The notes beneath the pieces were generated by a model, which had not been told where the DNA came from, did no database searches, and saw only the letters and a list, made by a program, of their open reading frames with translations. This document shows positions 16,725 to 25,203 of a stretch of 64,000 nucleotides of DNA, in pieces; position 1 is the first letter of the stretch, and each line of letters starts with the position of its first letter. The DNA comes from Bog-756 sp049517675 (GTDB lineage Bacteria > Actinomycetota > Acidimicrobiia > Acidimicrobiales > RAAP-2). The stretch spans positions 1 to 64,000 of the forward strand of contig JBEKRV010000022.1 in the NCBI GenBank assembly GCA_049517675.1. Reading direction: 5' to 3'. The translations under genes and the position numbers were made by a program.

Positions 16725-16914
16725 GGCGCCCACGGCTGGTTCGACCTCGGTGCGATTCGGTGCCCGGGTGGTGCTGAGCAAGGAGGAGGCATTCGGTGCC
16801 TGCCAGGCGTTGGCCGATGCCAACCGGATCCTGGTGCGGTCGGGCGGTCTCGTCGAGGCCGATTCACTCGGCTCGCTCTTCGATCTCCTGGAGGAGCGGC
16901 TCGTGGCCACGTGA
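16717..16914 (+). CDS. Small hypothetical protein coupled to ssb
   Basis: 65 residues starting at GTG 16717, overlapping the end of ssb by 8 bases. It contains SKEEAFGACQALADANRILVR and ends DLLEERLVAT. No family recognised. It is mostly helical by composition, with no membrane segment or cysteine pair beyond a single Cys. Codon use matches the neighbours and a terminator-like hairpin follows its stop directly, which supports a real two-gene unit with ssb. Confidence 0.6.
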   Translation: MDEAPTAGSTSVRFGARVVLSKEEAFGACQALADANRILVRSGGLVEADSLGSLFDLLEERLVAT

Positions 16915-16932
16915 GTACTCGGACGACGCGTG

Positions 16933-16964
16933 TCCGCCCCCGACCGGCGCAGGTCGGGGGCGGA
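16933..16964 (+). terminator. Strong stem-loop after ssb and its micro-ORF
   Basis: A perfect 13-bp stem, TCCGCCCCCGACC and GGTCGGGGGCGGA, with a 6-base loop, 18 bases after the stop. No T-run follows, as is common in GC-rich genomes. Confidence 0.75.
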
Positions 16965-17000
16965 TCGCGGGGTGGGGGGACCGTGTGGGCGACAGTTGGA

Positions 17001-17041
17001 GGCGCGGGTCCCCAGGTGCGGGTCCCGGGTGCGGGTACCCA
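17001..17041. repeat. Imperfect 13-14-bp tandem repeat, 3 copies
   Basis: Copies of the type ggtgcgggtcccca, just beyond the msrB stop codon at 17047 (minus strand). Confidence 0.6.
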
Positions 17042-17046
17042 GATGC

Positions 17047-17475
17047 TCAGTCGCCGGACGGCTCGAACTCGAGTGACAGCGAATTCACGCAGTAGCGGAG
17101 CCCGGTCGGCGCCGGTCCGTCGGGGAACACGTGTCCCAGGTGACCACCGCAGCGGGCGCAGGTGATCTCGGTCCGGCGCATGCCGAACGTGTTGTCCTCG
17201 TGCTCCTCGATCGTTCCCTCGGTGAGGGCCCGGGTGAAGCTCGGCCATCCCGAGCCGGACTCGAACTTGGAGTCGGTCGGGAACAGTTCGGCGCCGCACC
17301 CGGCACACGTGAACATCCCGTTTCCCTCGACGTGGAGGAGCTCACCCGACCAGGCCGGCTCCGTTCCCTTCTGGCGGAGCACGGCGTAGCGCTCCGGTGA
17401 CAACCGGGCCCGCCACTCGGCGTCGGTGAGCTCGACCTTGCCGTCGTCGGTGGTGGAACCGTCGGTGGTGCTCAT
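17047..17475 (-). CDS. msrB: Peptide-methionine (R)-S-oxide reductase
   Basis: 142 residues. Reduces methionine-R-sulfoxide in proteins. Zinc cysteines CAGC and CARC are present, the SelR core GSGWPSF is intact, and the catalytic cysteine sits in RYCVNSLSLEF near the C-terminus. ATG 17475 has AAGGAG five bases upstream. It is a single gene, divergent from the acyl-CoA dehydrogenase operon. Confidence 0.95.
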   Translation of the reverse strand: MSTTDGSTTDDGKVELTDAEWRARLSPERYAVLRQKGTEPAWSGELLHVEGNGMFTCAGCGAELFPTDSKFESGSGWPSFTRALTEGTIEEHEDNTFGMRRTEITCARCGGHLGHVFPDGPAPTGLRYCVNSLSLEFEPSGD

Positions 17476-17594
17476 GGGATCTCCTTCATGGTCTCGATGT
17501 CATCGGGCGTCGGCGCGTACCGTCCCCCACCGGCGCAACGACGATCACCAAGGAGAACGTCGGGACCTCCTCCGGTGTTCCCGCTCGGGCCGGG

Positions 17595-17665
17595 TCGGGC
17601 CGGGATGCGCCGGCTCGGGCCGCGTCGGGCCGGATCGGGCCGGGATGCGCCGGCTCGGGCCCGGA
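17595..17665. repeat. 40-bp direct repeat, about 1.7 copies
   Basis: A 26-base block containing gggatgcgccggctcgggc recurs exactly with a 40-base period in the gap between msrB and the acyl-CoA dehydrogenase. Confidence 0.8.
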
Positions 17666-17686
17666 AGTGCCCGAAATGCCGTTTGC

Positions 17687-17702
17687 TAACGTCGCGTCAG
17701 AT
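17687..17702. promoter_or_regulatory. Candidate operator (TRACGKCGYGTCAGAT motif), copy 1
   Basis: TAACGTCGCGTCAGAT, 36 bases before the acyl-CoA dehydrogenase ATG. The same 16-base pattern, with 13 positions identical in all three, occurs at 19793 and 26133, in front of two acyl-CoA ligase genes. Its core, TNACG-NNG-CGTCA, is close to palindromic. Confidence 0.5.
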
Positions 17703-17737
17703 TCCGAGCAGCCTCATCCCCACAGGACGCAGCCACT

Positions 17738-18928
17738 ATGGACCTACGAGACCGACCCGAGGACGAGGCCTTCCGCAAGGACGTCCAGACGTGGCTGGCC
17801 GACCATGTGGTGGGGGAGTTCGCCGCATTGGGCGGCCGGGGCGGATCAGGTGATGAGACCTACGGTTTCGAGGTTCGACTCGAGTGGGAGAAGGTGCTGG
17901 CCGGTGGGGGCTGGACCTGTCTGGGCTGGCCGGCCGAGTTCGGAGGCCGGGGTGCGTCCATTTCCCAGCAGGTGATCTTCAACGAGGAGTACGTGAAGGC
18001 CAGGGCCCCGGGCCGGGTCAGTATCCTCGGGGAGGGCCTGCTCGGTCCCACCCTCATCCAGTACGGGACCAAGGCCCAACAGGATCGCTTCCTCCCGCGG
18101 ATCGTGGCCGGCACCGAGCTGTGGTGTCAGGGCTACTCGGAACCCGATGCCGGCAGTGACTTGGCCAACGTGTCCACGCGGGCCGAGCTCGACGGCGACG
18201 AATGGGTGATCACCGGGCAGAAGGTGTGGACGTCGCTCGCCCACCAGTCCGACTGGTGCTTCGTGGTATGCCGCACCGAAGCGGGTTCGGCCCGGCACAA
18301 GGGGTTGTCCTACCTCCTCGTGCCGATGGACCAGCCCGGCGTGGAGGTCCGACCCATCCAGCAGCTCACCCGGACTTCGGAGTTCAACGAGGTCTTCTTC
18401 GACGGGGCCCGCACGGCCCGCGACCTGGTGGTGGGGGAGCCGGGCGACGGATGGCGCGTCGCCCTGGCCACCCTGGGCTACGAGCGTGGGGTGGGACTCC
18501 TCGGACACCAGCTCTCGTTCCGGCGCGAGCTCGACCACCTCATGGCGACGGCACGCCAGAACGGCCGGGCCGACGACCCGGTGGTCCGCCAGCGCCTCGC
18601 CCGGTCCTACGCCGAGCTCGAGGTGCTCCGCTTCAACACACTGCGCAGCCTGTCCGGCTACGACGGCCCGGTGGCGCCGCCGGAGGCGTCGATCATCAAG
18701 CTCTACTGGGCCACCTGGCACCAGCAGCTTGGCGAGCTGGCCACGGACGTTCGGGGCCCGGCCGGGGTCATCGCCGAGTCCGCGCCCTACGAGCTCGACG
18801 AATTCCAGCGCACATTCCTGTTCAGCCGGTCCGAGACCATCTACGGCGGCTCCAACGAGATCCAGAAGAACATCATCGGCGAGCGGGTCCTCGGCCTGCC
18901 GCCCGAACCCAAGGGAGATCTGCGATGA
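17738..18928 (+). CDS. fadE30: Acyl-CoA dehydrogenase, FadE30-like
   Basis: 396-residue flavoprotein that would introduce a C=C next to the thioester. Conserved stretches: LLGPTLIQYGT, WCQGYSEPDAGSDLA, ITGQKVWTSLAHQSDW, EFNEVFFDGARTARDLVVGEPGDGW and the C-terminal YGGSNEIQKNIIGERVLGLP. From memory these track closely to mycobacterial FadE30, which acts on HIP-CoA in steroid C/D-ring breakdown. Its two downstream neighbours, an SDR and a FadD3-like ligase, are the same pair found with FadE30 in mycobacteria. The stop overlaps the SDR start as ATGA. Confidence 0.82.
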   Translation: MDLRDRPEDEAFRKDVQTWLADHVVGEFAALGGRGGSGDETYGFEVRLEWEKVLAGGGWTCLGWPAEFGGRGASISQQVIFNEEYVKARAPGRVSILGEGLLGPTLIQYGTKAQQDRFLPRIVAGTELWCQGYSEPDAGSDLANVSTRAELDGDEWVITGQKVWTSLAHQSDWCFVVCRTEAGSARHKGLSYLLVPMDQPGVEVRPIQQLTRTSEFNEVFFDGARTARDLVVGEPGDGWRVALATLGYERGVGLLGHQLSFRRELDHLMATARQNGRADDPVVRQRLARSYAELEVLRFNTLRSLSGYDGPVAPPEASIIKLYWATWHQQLGELATDVRGPAGVIAESAPYELDEFQRTFLFSRSETIYGGSNEIQKNIIGERVLGLPPEPKGDLR

Positions 18929-19737
18929 CCGACGCGGCCATCGGTGCACGACCTGTCCCCGAGCCCCCGGCCGGCCACGGCCTGCTCACGGGGAAGATCG
19001 TGGTGGTGACGGCGGCGGCCGGCACCGGCATCGGCTACGCCACGGCGAAGCGTTGCATCGAGGAGGGTGCCACCGTCGTGCTGTCCGACGCCCACGAGCG
19101 GCGACTCGGCGAGGCCGCCGACGCGCTCGCCGCACTTCCCGAGTCGAACGGGGTGCGTCCATTGGCCGTCCCGTGCAACGTGACGGTCGAGTCCGAGGTC
19201 CAGGGCCTCTACGACGCGGCAGTGGACGAGCACGGCCGGTTCGACGTGGCCGTCAACAACGCCGGTCTCGGGGGCCAGGTCGACGTGGTCGACATGACCG
19301 ACGACCAATGGGACCTGGTTCTCGACGTCACACTCACCGGCACCTTCCGCTGCACCCGGGCCGCACTCCGCCACTTCTATTCGAGGGACGGGGGCGGGGT
19401 CGTCGTGAACAACGCGTCGGTGCTCGGCTGGCGGGCCCAGGCAGGACAGTCCCATTACGCCGCGGCCAAGGCGGGCGTGATGGCCCTCACGCGGTGTTCG
19501 GCGGTGGAGGCCGCCCCCCACGGCGTGCGGATCAACGCGGTCTCGCCGAGCCTGGCTGTCCACCCGTTCCTCAACAAGGTGATGGCCGACGAGGACCTCG
19601 CCGAACTCAGCCGCCGCGAGGTCTTCGGTCGTGGCGCCGAGGTGTGGGAGGTGGCCAACGTGATCGCGTTCCTGGCCAGCGACTACGCCACCTTCATGAC
19701 CGGCGAGGTCGTGTCGGTCAGCAGCCAGCATCCCTGA
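18925..19737 (+). CDS. ipdF: Short-chain dehydrogenase/reductase, IpdF-like
   Basis: 270 residues. The NAD(P) motif is unusual, TAAAGTGIG (residues about 30-38) in VVVTAAAGTGIGYATAKRC, a form I associate with the IpdF group of the HIP catabolic cluster. NNAG (about 111) and the catalytic Ser and YAAAK (Tyr about 176, Lys about 180) are present. The first ~20 residues are an extension before the fold. In mycobacteria IpdF handles a hydroxy/keto step on the HIP-CoA ring system. Here it lies between the FadE30-like and FadD3-like genes; ATG 18925 overlaps the dehydrogenase stop. Confidence 0.8.
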   Translation: MTDAAIGARPVPEPPAGHGLLTGKIVVVTAAAGTGIGYATAKRCIEEGATVVLSDAHERRLGEAADALAALPESNGVRPLAVPCNVTVESEVQGLYDAAVDEHGRFDVAVNNAGLGGQVDVVDMTDDQWDLVLDVTLTGTFRCTRAALRHFYSRDGGGVVVNNASVLGWRAQAGQSHYAAAKAGVMALTRCSAVEAAPHGVRINAVSPSLAVHPFLNKVMADEDLAELSRREVFGRGAEVWEVANVIAFLASDYATFMTGEVVSVSSQHP

Positions 19738-19787
19738 ACGGGGCTGCCCCCTCACGGCCGCCCGGCCGACCGGGCAGGACGATGCAC

Positions 19788-19793
19788 TACCCT
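19788..19793 (+). promoter_or_regulatory. -10 box of the fadD3-like gene (leaderless)
   Basis: TACCCT followed by six bases and the GTG at 19800. It overlaps the first base of the candidate operator at 19793-19808, so binding there would block initiation. Confidence 0.5.
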
Positions 19794-19808
19794 GACGGCG
19801 TGTCAGAT
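19793..19808. promoter_or_regulatory. Candidate operator (TRACGKCGYGTCAGAT motif), copy 2
   Basis: TGACGGCGTGTCAGAT covers the start codon of the fadD3-like gene and contains the inverted repeat TGAC-N5-GTCA. Second of three matching sites. Confidence 0.5.
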
Positions 19809-21449
19809 GTGACGGACCCGCGGGGTGATCTGCAGTGGGGGACGCTGCCTGGCCTGGTCCAGGATGCGGCCGCCCGCTTCGGCGGTGCCGAGGCCCTCGT
19901 GGACCTGCACGGTCCCGGAGGGACCACGACCCGTTGGTCCTTCGACCGGCTGGCCGAAGAGATCGCAACCGCCACCCGGGCCGTCATGGCCCATGGGATC
20001 GAGCCCGGGGACAAGGTGGCCGTGTGGGCCCCCAATTGTGCCGAGTGGGTGGTCGCGGCGTTGGGGGCGGTCGGCGCCGGAGCGGTGTTGGTCCCGCTCA
20101 ACACCCGGTACAAGGGAGCGGAGGCCGCGTTCATCCTGCGGGCATCGCGTGCCCGGATCCTCTTTACGGTGCAGGGATTCCTCGGCACCGACTACCCGGC
20201 GATGCTCGACGAGGCCGTCGGGTCCGGCGAGTCACTTCCCGAGCTCGAGATGGTGGTGGTGCTCCGGACCGACGATGCGGGGACGCCGGTGTCCGGCGAC
20301 CGGCTGGTGACCTGGGACGACTTCTGCGCCCGGGCCGACCGGTGCGGGGCCGACGTGGCCGCGGGCCGTACGGCGTCGATCACCCCGGATGACCTGTCCG
20401 ACCTGGTGTTCACCTCGGGAACGACGGGCCACCCCAAAGGGGTGATGACCACCCACGGGCAGACGCTGCGCACCTTCGCCACCTGGGCCGAGGTGGTCGG
20501 TCTGCGGGCCGGGGACCGCTACCTGATCGTGAACCCGTTCTTCCACACCTTCGGATACAAGGCGGGCATCCTGACCTGTCTCATGACCGGAGCGACCATG
20601 GTCCCTGAGCCGGTCTTCGACGTCGACGTGGTGCTGCAGCGGATCTCCGAGGAGCGGATCTCGGTCCTGCCGGGCCCGCCCACGATCTTCCAGTCCATCC
20701 TCGACCACCCGAAGCGCGACTCCTACGACCTGTCCACGCTCCGCCTGGTGGTGACCGGTGCCGCCGTCGTCCCAGTCGAGCTCGTCGAGGGCCTGTGGTC
20801 CGACCTCGGCATCGAGACGGTGCTCACCGCGTACGGGCTCACCGAGGCGACGGGCACGGCGACCATGTGCCGCAGGGGTGACTCGGCCGAGATCATCTCG
20901 GCCACCTCGGGCCGTGCCATCCCGGACGTGGAGGTCCGTATCGTCGACGCCGACGGGGAGGAGCTCCCGCCGGGCGAGGCCGGGGAGATCGTCGTACGGG
21001 GCTATAACGTCATGTCGGGCTACCTCGACGATCCCGAGGCCACGGCGGCTGCCATCGACGCGGGCGGGTGGCTGCACACCGGCGATGTCGGATTCCTCGA
21101 CGACGGGGGGAACCTGGCCATCACCGACCGGCTCAAGGACATGTACGTGAGCGGCGGGTTCAACGTCTACCCGGCGGAGGTGGAGGCCGTCCTACGCCGG
21201 TGCCCGGACGTCGTGCAGGTGGCCGTCATCGGCGTGCCCGATCACCGGATGGGTGAGGTGGGCCTGGCCGTGGTGGTGGCAGCTCCCGGGGCCGACACCG
21301 CCACACTGTCCGATGCGCTGCCTGCCTTCGCCAAGGAGCGCCTGGCCAATTTCAAGGTGCCCCGCCGGGTGGAGGTGGTCGATGCCTTGCCCACCAACGC
21401 GAGCGGCAAGGTGCTCAAGCGCGAGCTCCGATCCCGCTTCGGGACCTAG
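19800..21449 (+). CDS. fadD3: Acyl-CoA synthetase, FadD3-like (HIP-CoA ligase)
   Basis: 549-residue ANL-superfamily ligase that activates a carboxylic acid with ATP and CoA. Motifs: P-loop FTSGTTGHPKGVM (about 200), TAYGLTEATGT (about 345), WLHTGDVGFLD and the C-terminal domain RLKDMYVSGGFNVYPAEVE, with a terminal Lys region ASGKVLKRELR. The segment NPFFHTFGYKAGIL followed by VLPGPPTIFQSILDHP is very like mycobacterial FadD3, the ligase for HIP, the propionate left after steroid A/B-ring removal. GTG 19800 fits a leaderless promoter; an in-frame ATG at 19782 is the alternative. Confidence 0.82.
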   Translation: MSDVTDPRGDLQWGTLPGLVQDAAARFGGAEALVDLHGPGGTTTRWSFDRLAEEIATATRAVMAHGIEPGDKVAVWAPNCAEWVVAALGAVGAGAVLVPLNTRYKGAEAAFILRASRARILFTVQGFLGTDYPAMLDEAVGSGESLPELEMVVVLRTDDAGTPVSGDRLVTWDDFCARADRCGADVAAGRTASITPDDLSDLVFTSGTTGHPKGVMTTHGQTLRTFATWAEVVGLRAGDRYLIVNPFFHTFGYKAGILTCLMTGATMVPEPVFDVDVVLQRISEERISVLPGPPTIFQSILDHPKRDSYDLSTLRLVVTGAAVVPVELVEGLWSDLGIETVLTAYGLTEATGTATMCRRGDSAEIISATSGRAIPDVEVRIVDADGEELPPGEAGEIVVRGYNVMSGYLDDPEATAAAIDAGGWLHTGDVGFLDDGGNLAITDRLKDMYVSGGFNVYPAEVEAVLRRCPDVVQVAVIGVPDHRMGEVGLAVVVAAPGADTATLSDALPAFAKERLANFKVPRRVEVVDALPTNASGKVLKRELRSRFGT

Positions 21450-21503
21450 GTCCGACCGCCATCTGCGGGTCGACCGCCGGGTCGCCGTCCACCGCTGCAC
21501 CGT

Positions 21504-21575
21504 CCGAGAGCAACGTTCCACCGAGAGCAACGTCCCACCAGAGCGACACCGACAAGCCAGAGCGACACCGACAAG
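21504..21575. repeat. Two adjacent tandem duplications (17 bp x2, 19 bp x2)
   Basis: Two copies of ccgagagcaacgttcca (one change) followed directly by two exact copies of ccagagcgacaccgacaag. They fill the gap before the alcohol dehydrogenase and end five bases before its ribosome site. Confidence 0.9.
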
Positions 21576-21587
21576 AAGGAGCATGCC

Positions 21588-22694
21588 GTGCGAGGCATCG
21601 TCTACACCGGTTCCGACGTAGAGGTCACCGACCAGCTGGGCATCGGCGACCCCGGGCCCACCGAGGTCCGGATCGCCATAGGTGCCGCCGGCGTCTGCCA
21701 CAGCGACCTCTCGGTCATCAACGGGACCATTCCGTGGAAGTCGCCGTCGGTACTCGGCCACGAGGGCGCCGGCGTGGTGGAGGCGGTCGGGAGCGAGGTC
21801 CGCTCCGTCAAGCCCGGCGACCATGTGGTGATCGCCACGCTCGCCAGCTGTGGCACGTGCCGTGCCTGTGCGACGGGCCACCCGACATGGTGCATCAAGA
21901 CCCTCGGCAACGTGTCCACCCCGTTCACCTACAAGGGCGAGCCCGCCTCCAATTTCGCGGCCACCTCGGTATTCGCCGAATCGACCATCGTCAAGGAGGT
22001 CCAGGCCGTCAAGATCTCGAAGGACGTCCCCCTGACCTCGGCCTGCCTCATCGGTTGCGGGGTCCTGACCGGCGTCGGCGCCGTCCTCAACCGGGCGAGG
22101 GTCCAGGCCGGTGAGACCTCGGCGGTGTTCGGGGTTGGCGGGGTCGGGCTCAACGTCATCCAGGGCCTCCGCCTGGCCGGGGCCAGCCGGATCATCGCCG
22201 TCGACACCCTGGCCTCCAAGGAGGGGTTGGCCCGCCAGTTCGGTGCCACCCACTTCGTCGACGCCTCGCGGACCGACGCCGTGGCCGCCATCCGGGAGAT
22301 CGTGCCGCCCAATCCGGCCCAGGTGTCCGGTGCCCTCGGATGGACCGGAGGCGTCAACTGGTCCTTCGACTGCGTGGGGCACCCGGCGGTGCTCCGCAAT
22401 GCACTCGACGTCCTCGACTGGGGTGGCAACGCACTGGCCATCGGCATCCCACCCCAGGGGACCGAGGTGTCGGTCGATGTGAATGCCCTGGCCTACGTCG
22501 ACCGGGGGCTTCTCGGATGCCGGTATGGTTCCTCGCGCCCCCACCACGACATCCCGCTCATGGTCGAGCTCTACCTGTCGGGAAAGCTGATGCTCGACGA
22601 GCTGGTCACCGAGCAGAAGCCCCTCGAGGGGTTCCGGGAGATCGTGGAGGACATGGAGGCAGGCAAGTTGGCCCGCGGCGTCCTCACCTTCTGA
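21588..22694 (+). CDS. Zinc-dependent alcohol dehydrogenase (MDR family)
   Basis: 368 residues. Catalytic zinc ligands AGVCHSD (Cys about 38) and LGHEGAG (His about 60); structural zinc cysteines in CGTCRAC and WC; NAD motif GVGGVGLNVI (about 180). This fits class III/benzyl-alcohol-type medium-chain alcohol dehydrogenases that oxidise alcohols to aldehydes. GTG 21588 has AGAAGGAG upstream; an ATG at 21583 is out of frame. It lies downstream of the FadD3-like gene, but the 138-base repeat-rich gap leaves co-transcription open. The substrate is unknown. Confidence 0.88.
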   Translation: MRGIVYTGSDVEVTDQLGIGDPGPTEVRIAIGAAGVCHSDLSVINGTIPWKSPSVLGHEGAGVVEAVGSEVRSVKPGDHVVIATLASCGTCRACATGHPTWCIKTLGNVSTPFTYKGEPASNFAATSVFAESTIVKEVQAVKISKDVPLTSACLIGCGVLTGVGAVLNRARVQAGETSAVFGVGGVGLNVIQGLRLAGASRIIAVDTLASKEGLARQFGATHFVDASRTDAVAAIREIVPPNPAQVSGALGWTGGVNWSFDCVGHPAVLRNALDVLDWGGNALAIGIPPQGTEVSVDVNALAYVDRGLLGCRYGSSRPHHDIPLMVELYLSGKLMLDELVTEQKPLEGFREIVEDMEAGKLARGVLTF

Positions 22695-22774
22695 GCGCTC
22701 GATCCCGGTGTCGCCGCGCCGGGGCAGGCGGTCCGTGCGCGGACGAGCGTCCTGCCGGTTCCGATGGGCGCCAC

Positions 22775-22780
22775 TACATT
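22775..22780 (+). promoter_or_regulatory. -10 box of the nucleoside hydrolase gene (leaderless)
   Basis: TACATT followed by eight bases and the GTG at 22789; no Shine-Dalgarno sequence. Confidence 0.4.
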
Positions 22781-22788
22781 CGGTCGCC

Positions 22789-23652
22789 GTGAGGTCGTCT
22801 CTGCACGTCATCGTCGACGGCGGTCTCGACGATGCGCTGGCACTGGCCGTGCTCGTGGGACTCGGCATCCCCCTCGCCCAGGTCGTCGCCACCGAGGGCA
22901 GCGTCGCCAGGTCGGTGACGGCATCGGCCACCGTCCGGTGGATGACCTCGTTGGGTTCCTCGTCCCCGGTGCGGATCGGTGAGGACCGCGGCATCGCAGG
23001 GGCGTACCCGGATGGACGCGATCCGTTCCACGGCGCCGACGGCTTCGGCGGCTTGGTCCCCACGCTCGACGCCGCCGTCGACCCTGTCGAACCGTTCCGC
23101 CCGCTCGACGGACCCGTCCTGTGCACCGGGGCACTGACTCCGGTCGCCCGGTCACTCCGCCTGGGCCATCGGGTCGAACGCGTCTGCTGGATGGGAGGTT
23201 CGGTCGCCCATGGCGGCAACATGACGCCACGGGCGGAGTTCAACGCGTGGATGGACCCGCAGGCGGCGGACGAGGTGTTGGGCAGCGGGGTGCCGATCAG
23301 GATGGTGCCCCTCGACGTCACCACCCGATTCGTCTGGGGAGATCACGAACTGCAGGCCCTGCGCGACGCGAGTCGGGCGACCCGGTTATTGGCCGACGCG
23401 GTCGTTGGCGCCCATGGACGTGACGCACACTTCATCCCCCACGATGCCGTCGGCGCCGTCTCGTTCGTCGAACCGGACCTGTTCTCGTGGGGCGGGCACT
23501 CCGTCCGTTGCGAGACCGCGGGGACCACCGCCCGCGGCGAGACGGTCGTGGACCGGTGGGACACCGCAGGTCCCGTGCTGGTGGCCGAGGATGTCGACGT
23601 CCCCGGGGTGACCACCCGGATACTCGCCGCCATCGAACGGCTCCCCCGGTAG
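22789..23652 (+). CDS. Inosine-uridine nucleoside hydrolase family protein
   Basis: 287 residues. The calcium-binding Asp cluster is DGGLDDALAL at the N-terminus (the usual form is DTDPGxDDxxA), so the D...DD pattern is kept while the middle is changed. MGGSVAHGGNMTPRAEFNAWMDPQAA matches the central family motif with the ribose-binding Asn, and HDAVGAVSF supplies the late Asp. It would hydrolyse the N-glycosidic bond of ribonucleosides or a related substrate. The start is GTG 22789, preceded by a -10 box and no ribosome site. Confidence 0.8.
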   Translation: MRSSLHVIVDGGLDDALALAVLVGLGIPLAQVVATEGSVARSVTASATVRWMTSLGSSSPVRIGEDRGIAGAYPDGRDPFHGADGFGGLVPTLDAAVDPVEPFRPLDGPVLCTGALTPVARSLRLGHRVERVCWMGGSVAHGGNMTPRAEFNAWMDPQAADEVLGSGVPIRMVPLDVTTRFVWGDHELQALRDASRATRLLADAVVGAHGRDAHFIPHDAVGAVSFVEPDLFSWGGHSVRCETAGTTARGETVVDRWDTAGPVLVAEDVDVPGVTTRILAAIERLPR

Positions 23653-23689
23653 GAGGGGTCGCTCCGGACGGCCGGAACCCCGGGCCCGA

Positions 23690-25171
23690 TCAGCTGGGCC
23701 GGTGATCGCCCAACAGCTCGAGCGCCAACTCGTGCAGTTCGTCGATGCCCGCGGCCGCCTCGGCGGCCAGCACCCCGACGTCGGGTGAGGTCCGGAAGTC
23801 GCCGGTGACGCCGAAGAAGAGCCGGCCGTTGTAGGAGAGGATCGCCGTCCCGATGCGCAGGCCGTGGCTGATCGGGACGAAGGGGCGGTACTCCGTCATC
23901 TCGTGGCCGAGGCAGTAGAGGGGGAACTGGGGTCCGGGGACGTTGGTGGTGACCGTGTTGAGCGACTGCTGCCCGAAGCGACGGAACGAGCGGATCGTGG
24001 TCCGGCTGAGGAGCCCCATGACCATGGGCGGAACCAGGTCGGTGGCCGAGGCGATCGTCGCTCCCGCCTCGGCGATGTGGGACGTCTTCAGTTCCGTCAT
24101 CTGCGTTCGGACGACCCGGAGCCGTTCGACCGGATCGTCGACGGACACCGGGAGCTCGCAGAACAGCGCGGAGACCCGGTTGTCCGGGACGCCGCGTCCG
24201 TCCGGGAGGCGGGTCGACACCGGTATCAGCGAACGTACCGTGGCGTGGTCGACGTCGTCCCCCCGGGCGACCAGAAGGGCCCGGTAGCCACCGGTGACGG
24301 CGGCGAGCACGACGTCGTTGACCGTTCCCCCGAATGCGGCGCGGATCGTCTTGACGGCGTCCAGGTCTGCGGACGAGTGGGCCCATACGCGGTGGGGGCC
24401 GATCGGTCCTTCGATCGAGAGCGGTCGGGTGGGGGAGAGCCGTCTGGCGAAGCGCAGTGTCCCTTCGACCGTGGCCCACGTCGTACGGGCCGCGGTGACC
24501 GGGTGGGCCACCGACGCCGGCACGTCCTTCGCCAGGGAGGCGATGCCCGAGGCCAGTCCGCCCCAGGCGTCGAGCACCTTGCGTGCACCGGGGGGCTCGG
24601 GCTCGGGCTCCCACGGTTGCGGCCCGCCCGGGGACGTGACCGGCACCAGGTCCAAGAGAGCGGTGAGCAACCCGACACCGGCGATGCCATCGACCATGCA
24701 GTGGTGGACCTTGAACACGATGGCCCACCGGTCGTCGTCGAGTCCCTCCACGAGCCACATCTCCCACAGGGGCCGCTCACGGTCGAGGTCCTGGGACATG
24801 ATGCGACCCATCAGACGGCAGAGGGCGGTGTCGTCGCCGGGTGCGGGCAGCGCCGTGTGGCGGATGTGATAGCCGAGGTCGAATTCGGGGTCGTCGACCC
24901 AGATCGGTCGGCCCAGCTCGAAGGGGACGGTCCGCACCCGCTGGCGGTAGCGCGGAATGAGGTGCAGTTTCGACGCCACCAGTGCCTCGAGATCGGCACG
25001 TGGCAATGGCGGATCCTCGAAGACGCACACGCCGGCGATGGCGAGGTGCACCGAACCGTCCTCGAGATGCAGGAATTCCGCATCCAACGCGCTGAGCTTG
25101 TCCGTGCTGCACCTCCCCGTAGGACCCTGGCCGCACCCTACGGCTCGACGATCGGGTCGACCAGGGTCCAA
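23690..25171 (-). CDS. Wax ester synthase/diacylglycerol acyltransferase (WS/DGAT) family
   Basis: Bifunctional acyltransferase family that makes wax esters or triacylglycerols from acyl-CoA. Catalytic HHCMVDGI (HHxxxDG) near residue 150; also LSALDAEFLHLEDG at the N-terminus, RPLWEMWLVEG and the later NTVTTNVPGP. The start is a problem: homologues begin about one residue before STDKLSALDAEF, but that codon is TGC (25111-25109), right after a good GGGGAGG site. The only near-cognate options in frame are a TTG at 25171 (used here) or one inside the motif. No membrane segment is evident. Confidence 0.85.
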   Translation of the reverse strand: MDPGRPDRRAVGCGQGPTGRCSTDKLSALDAEFLHLEDGSVHLAIAGVCVFEDPPLPRADLEALVASKLHLIPRYRQRVRTVPFELGRPIWVDDPEFDLGYHIRHTALPAPGDDTALCRLMGRIMSQDLDRERPLWEMWLVEGLDDDRWAIVFKVHHCMVDGIAGVGLLTALLDLVPVTSPGGPQPWEPEPEPPGARKVLDAWGGLASGIASLAKDVPASVAHPVTAARTTWATVEGTLRFARRLSPTRPLSIEGPIGPHRVWAHSSADLDAVKTIRAAFGGTVNDVVLAAVTGGYRALLVARGDDVDHATVRSLIPVSTRLPDGRGVPDNRVSALFCELPVSVDDPVERLRVVRTQMTELKTSHIAEAGATIASATDLVPPMVMGLLSRTTIRSFRRFGQQSLNTVTTNVPGPQFPLYCLGHEMTEYRPFVPISHGLRIGTAILSYNGRLFFGVTGDFRTSPDVGVLAAEAAAGIDELHELALELLGDHRPS

Positions 25172-25203
25172 GGTCCCTGCCGGGACCTACCGGTACGACC
25201 CGG

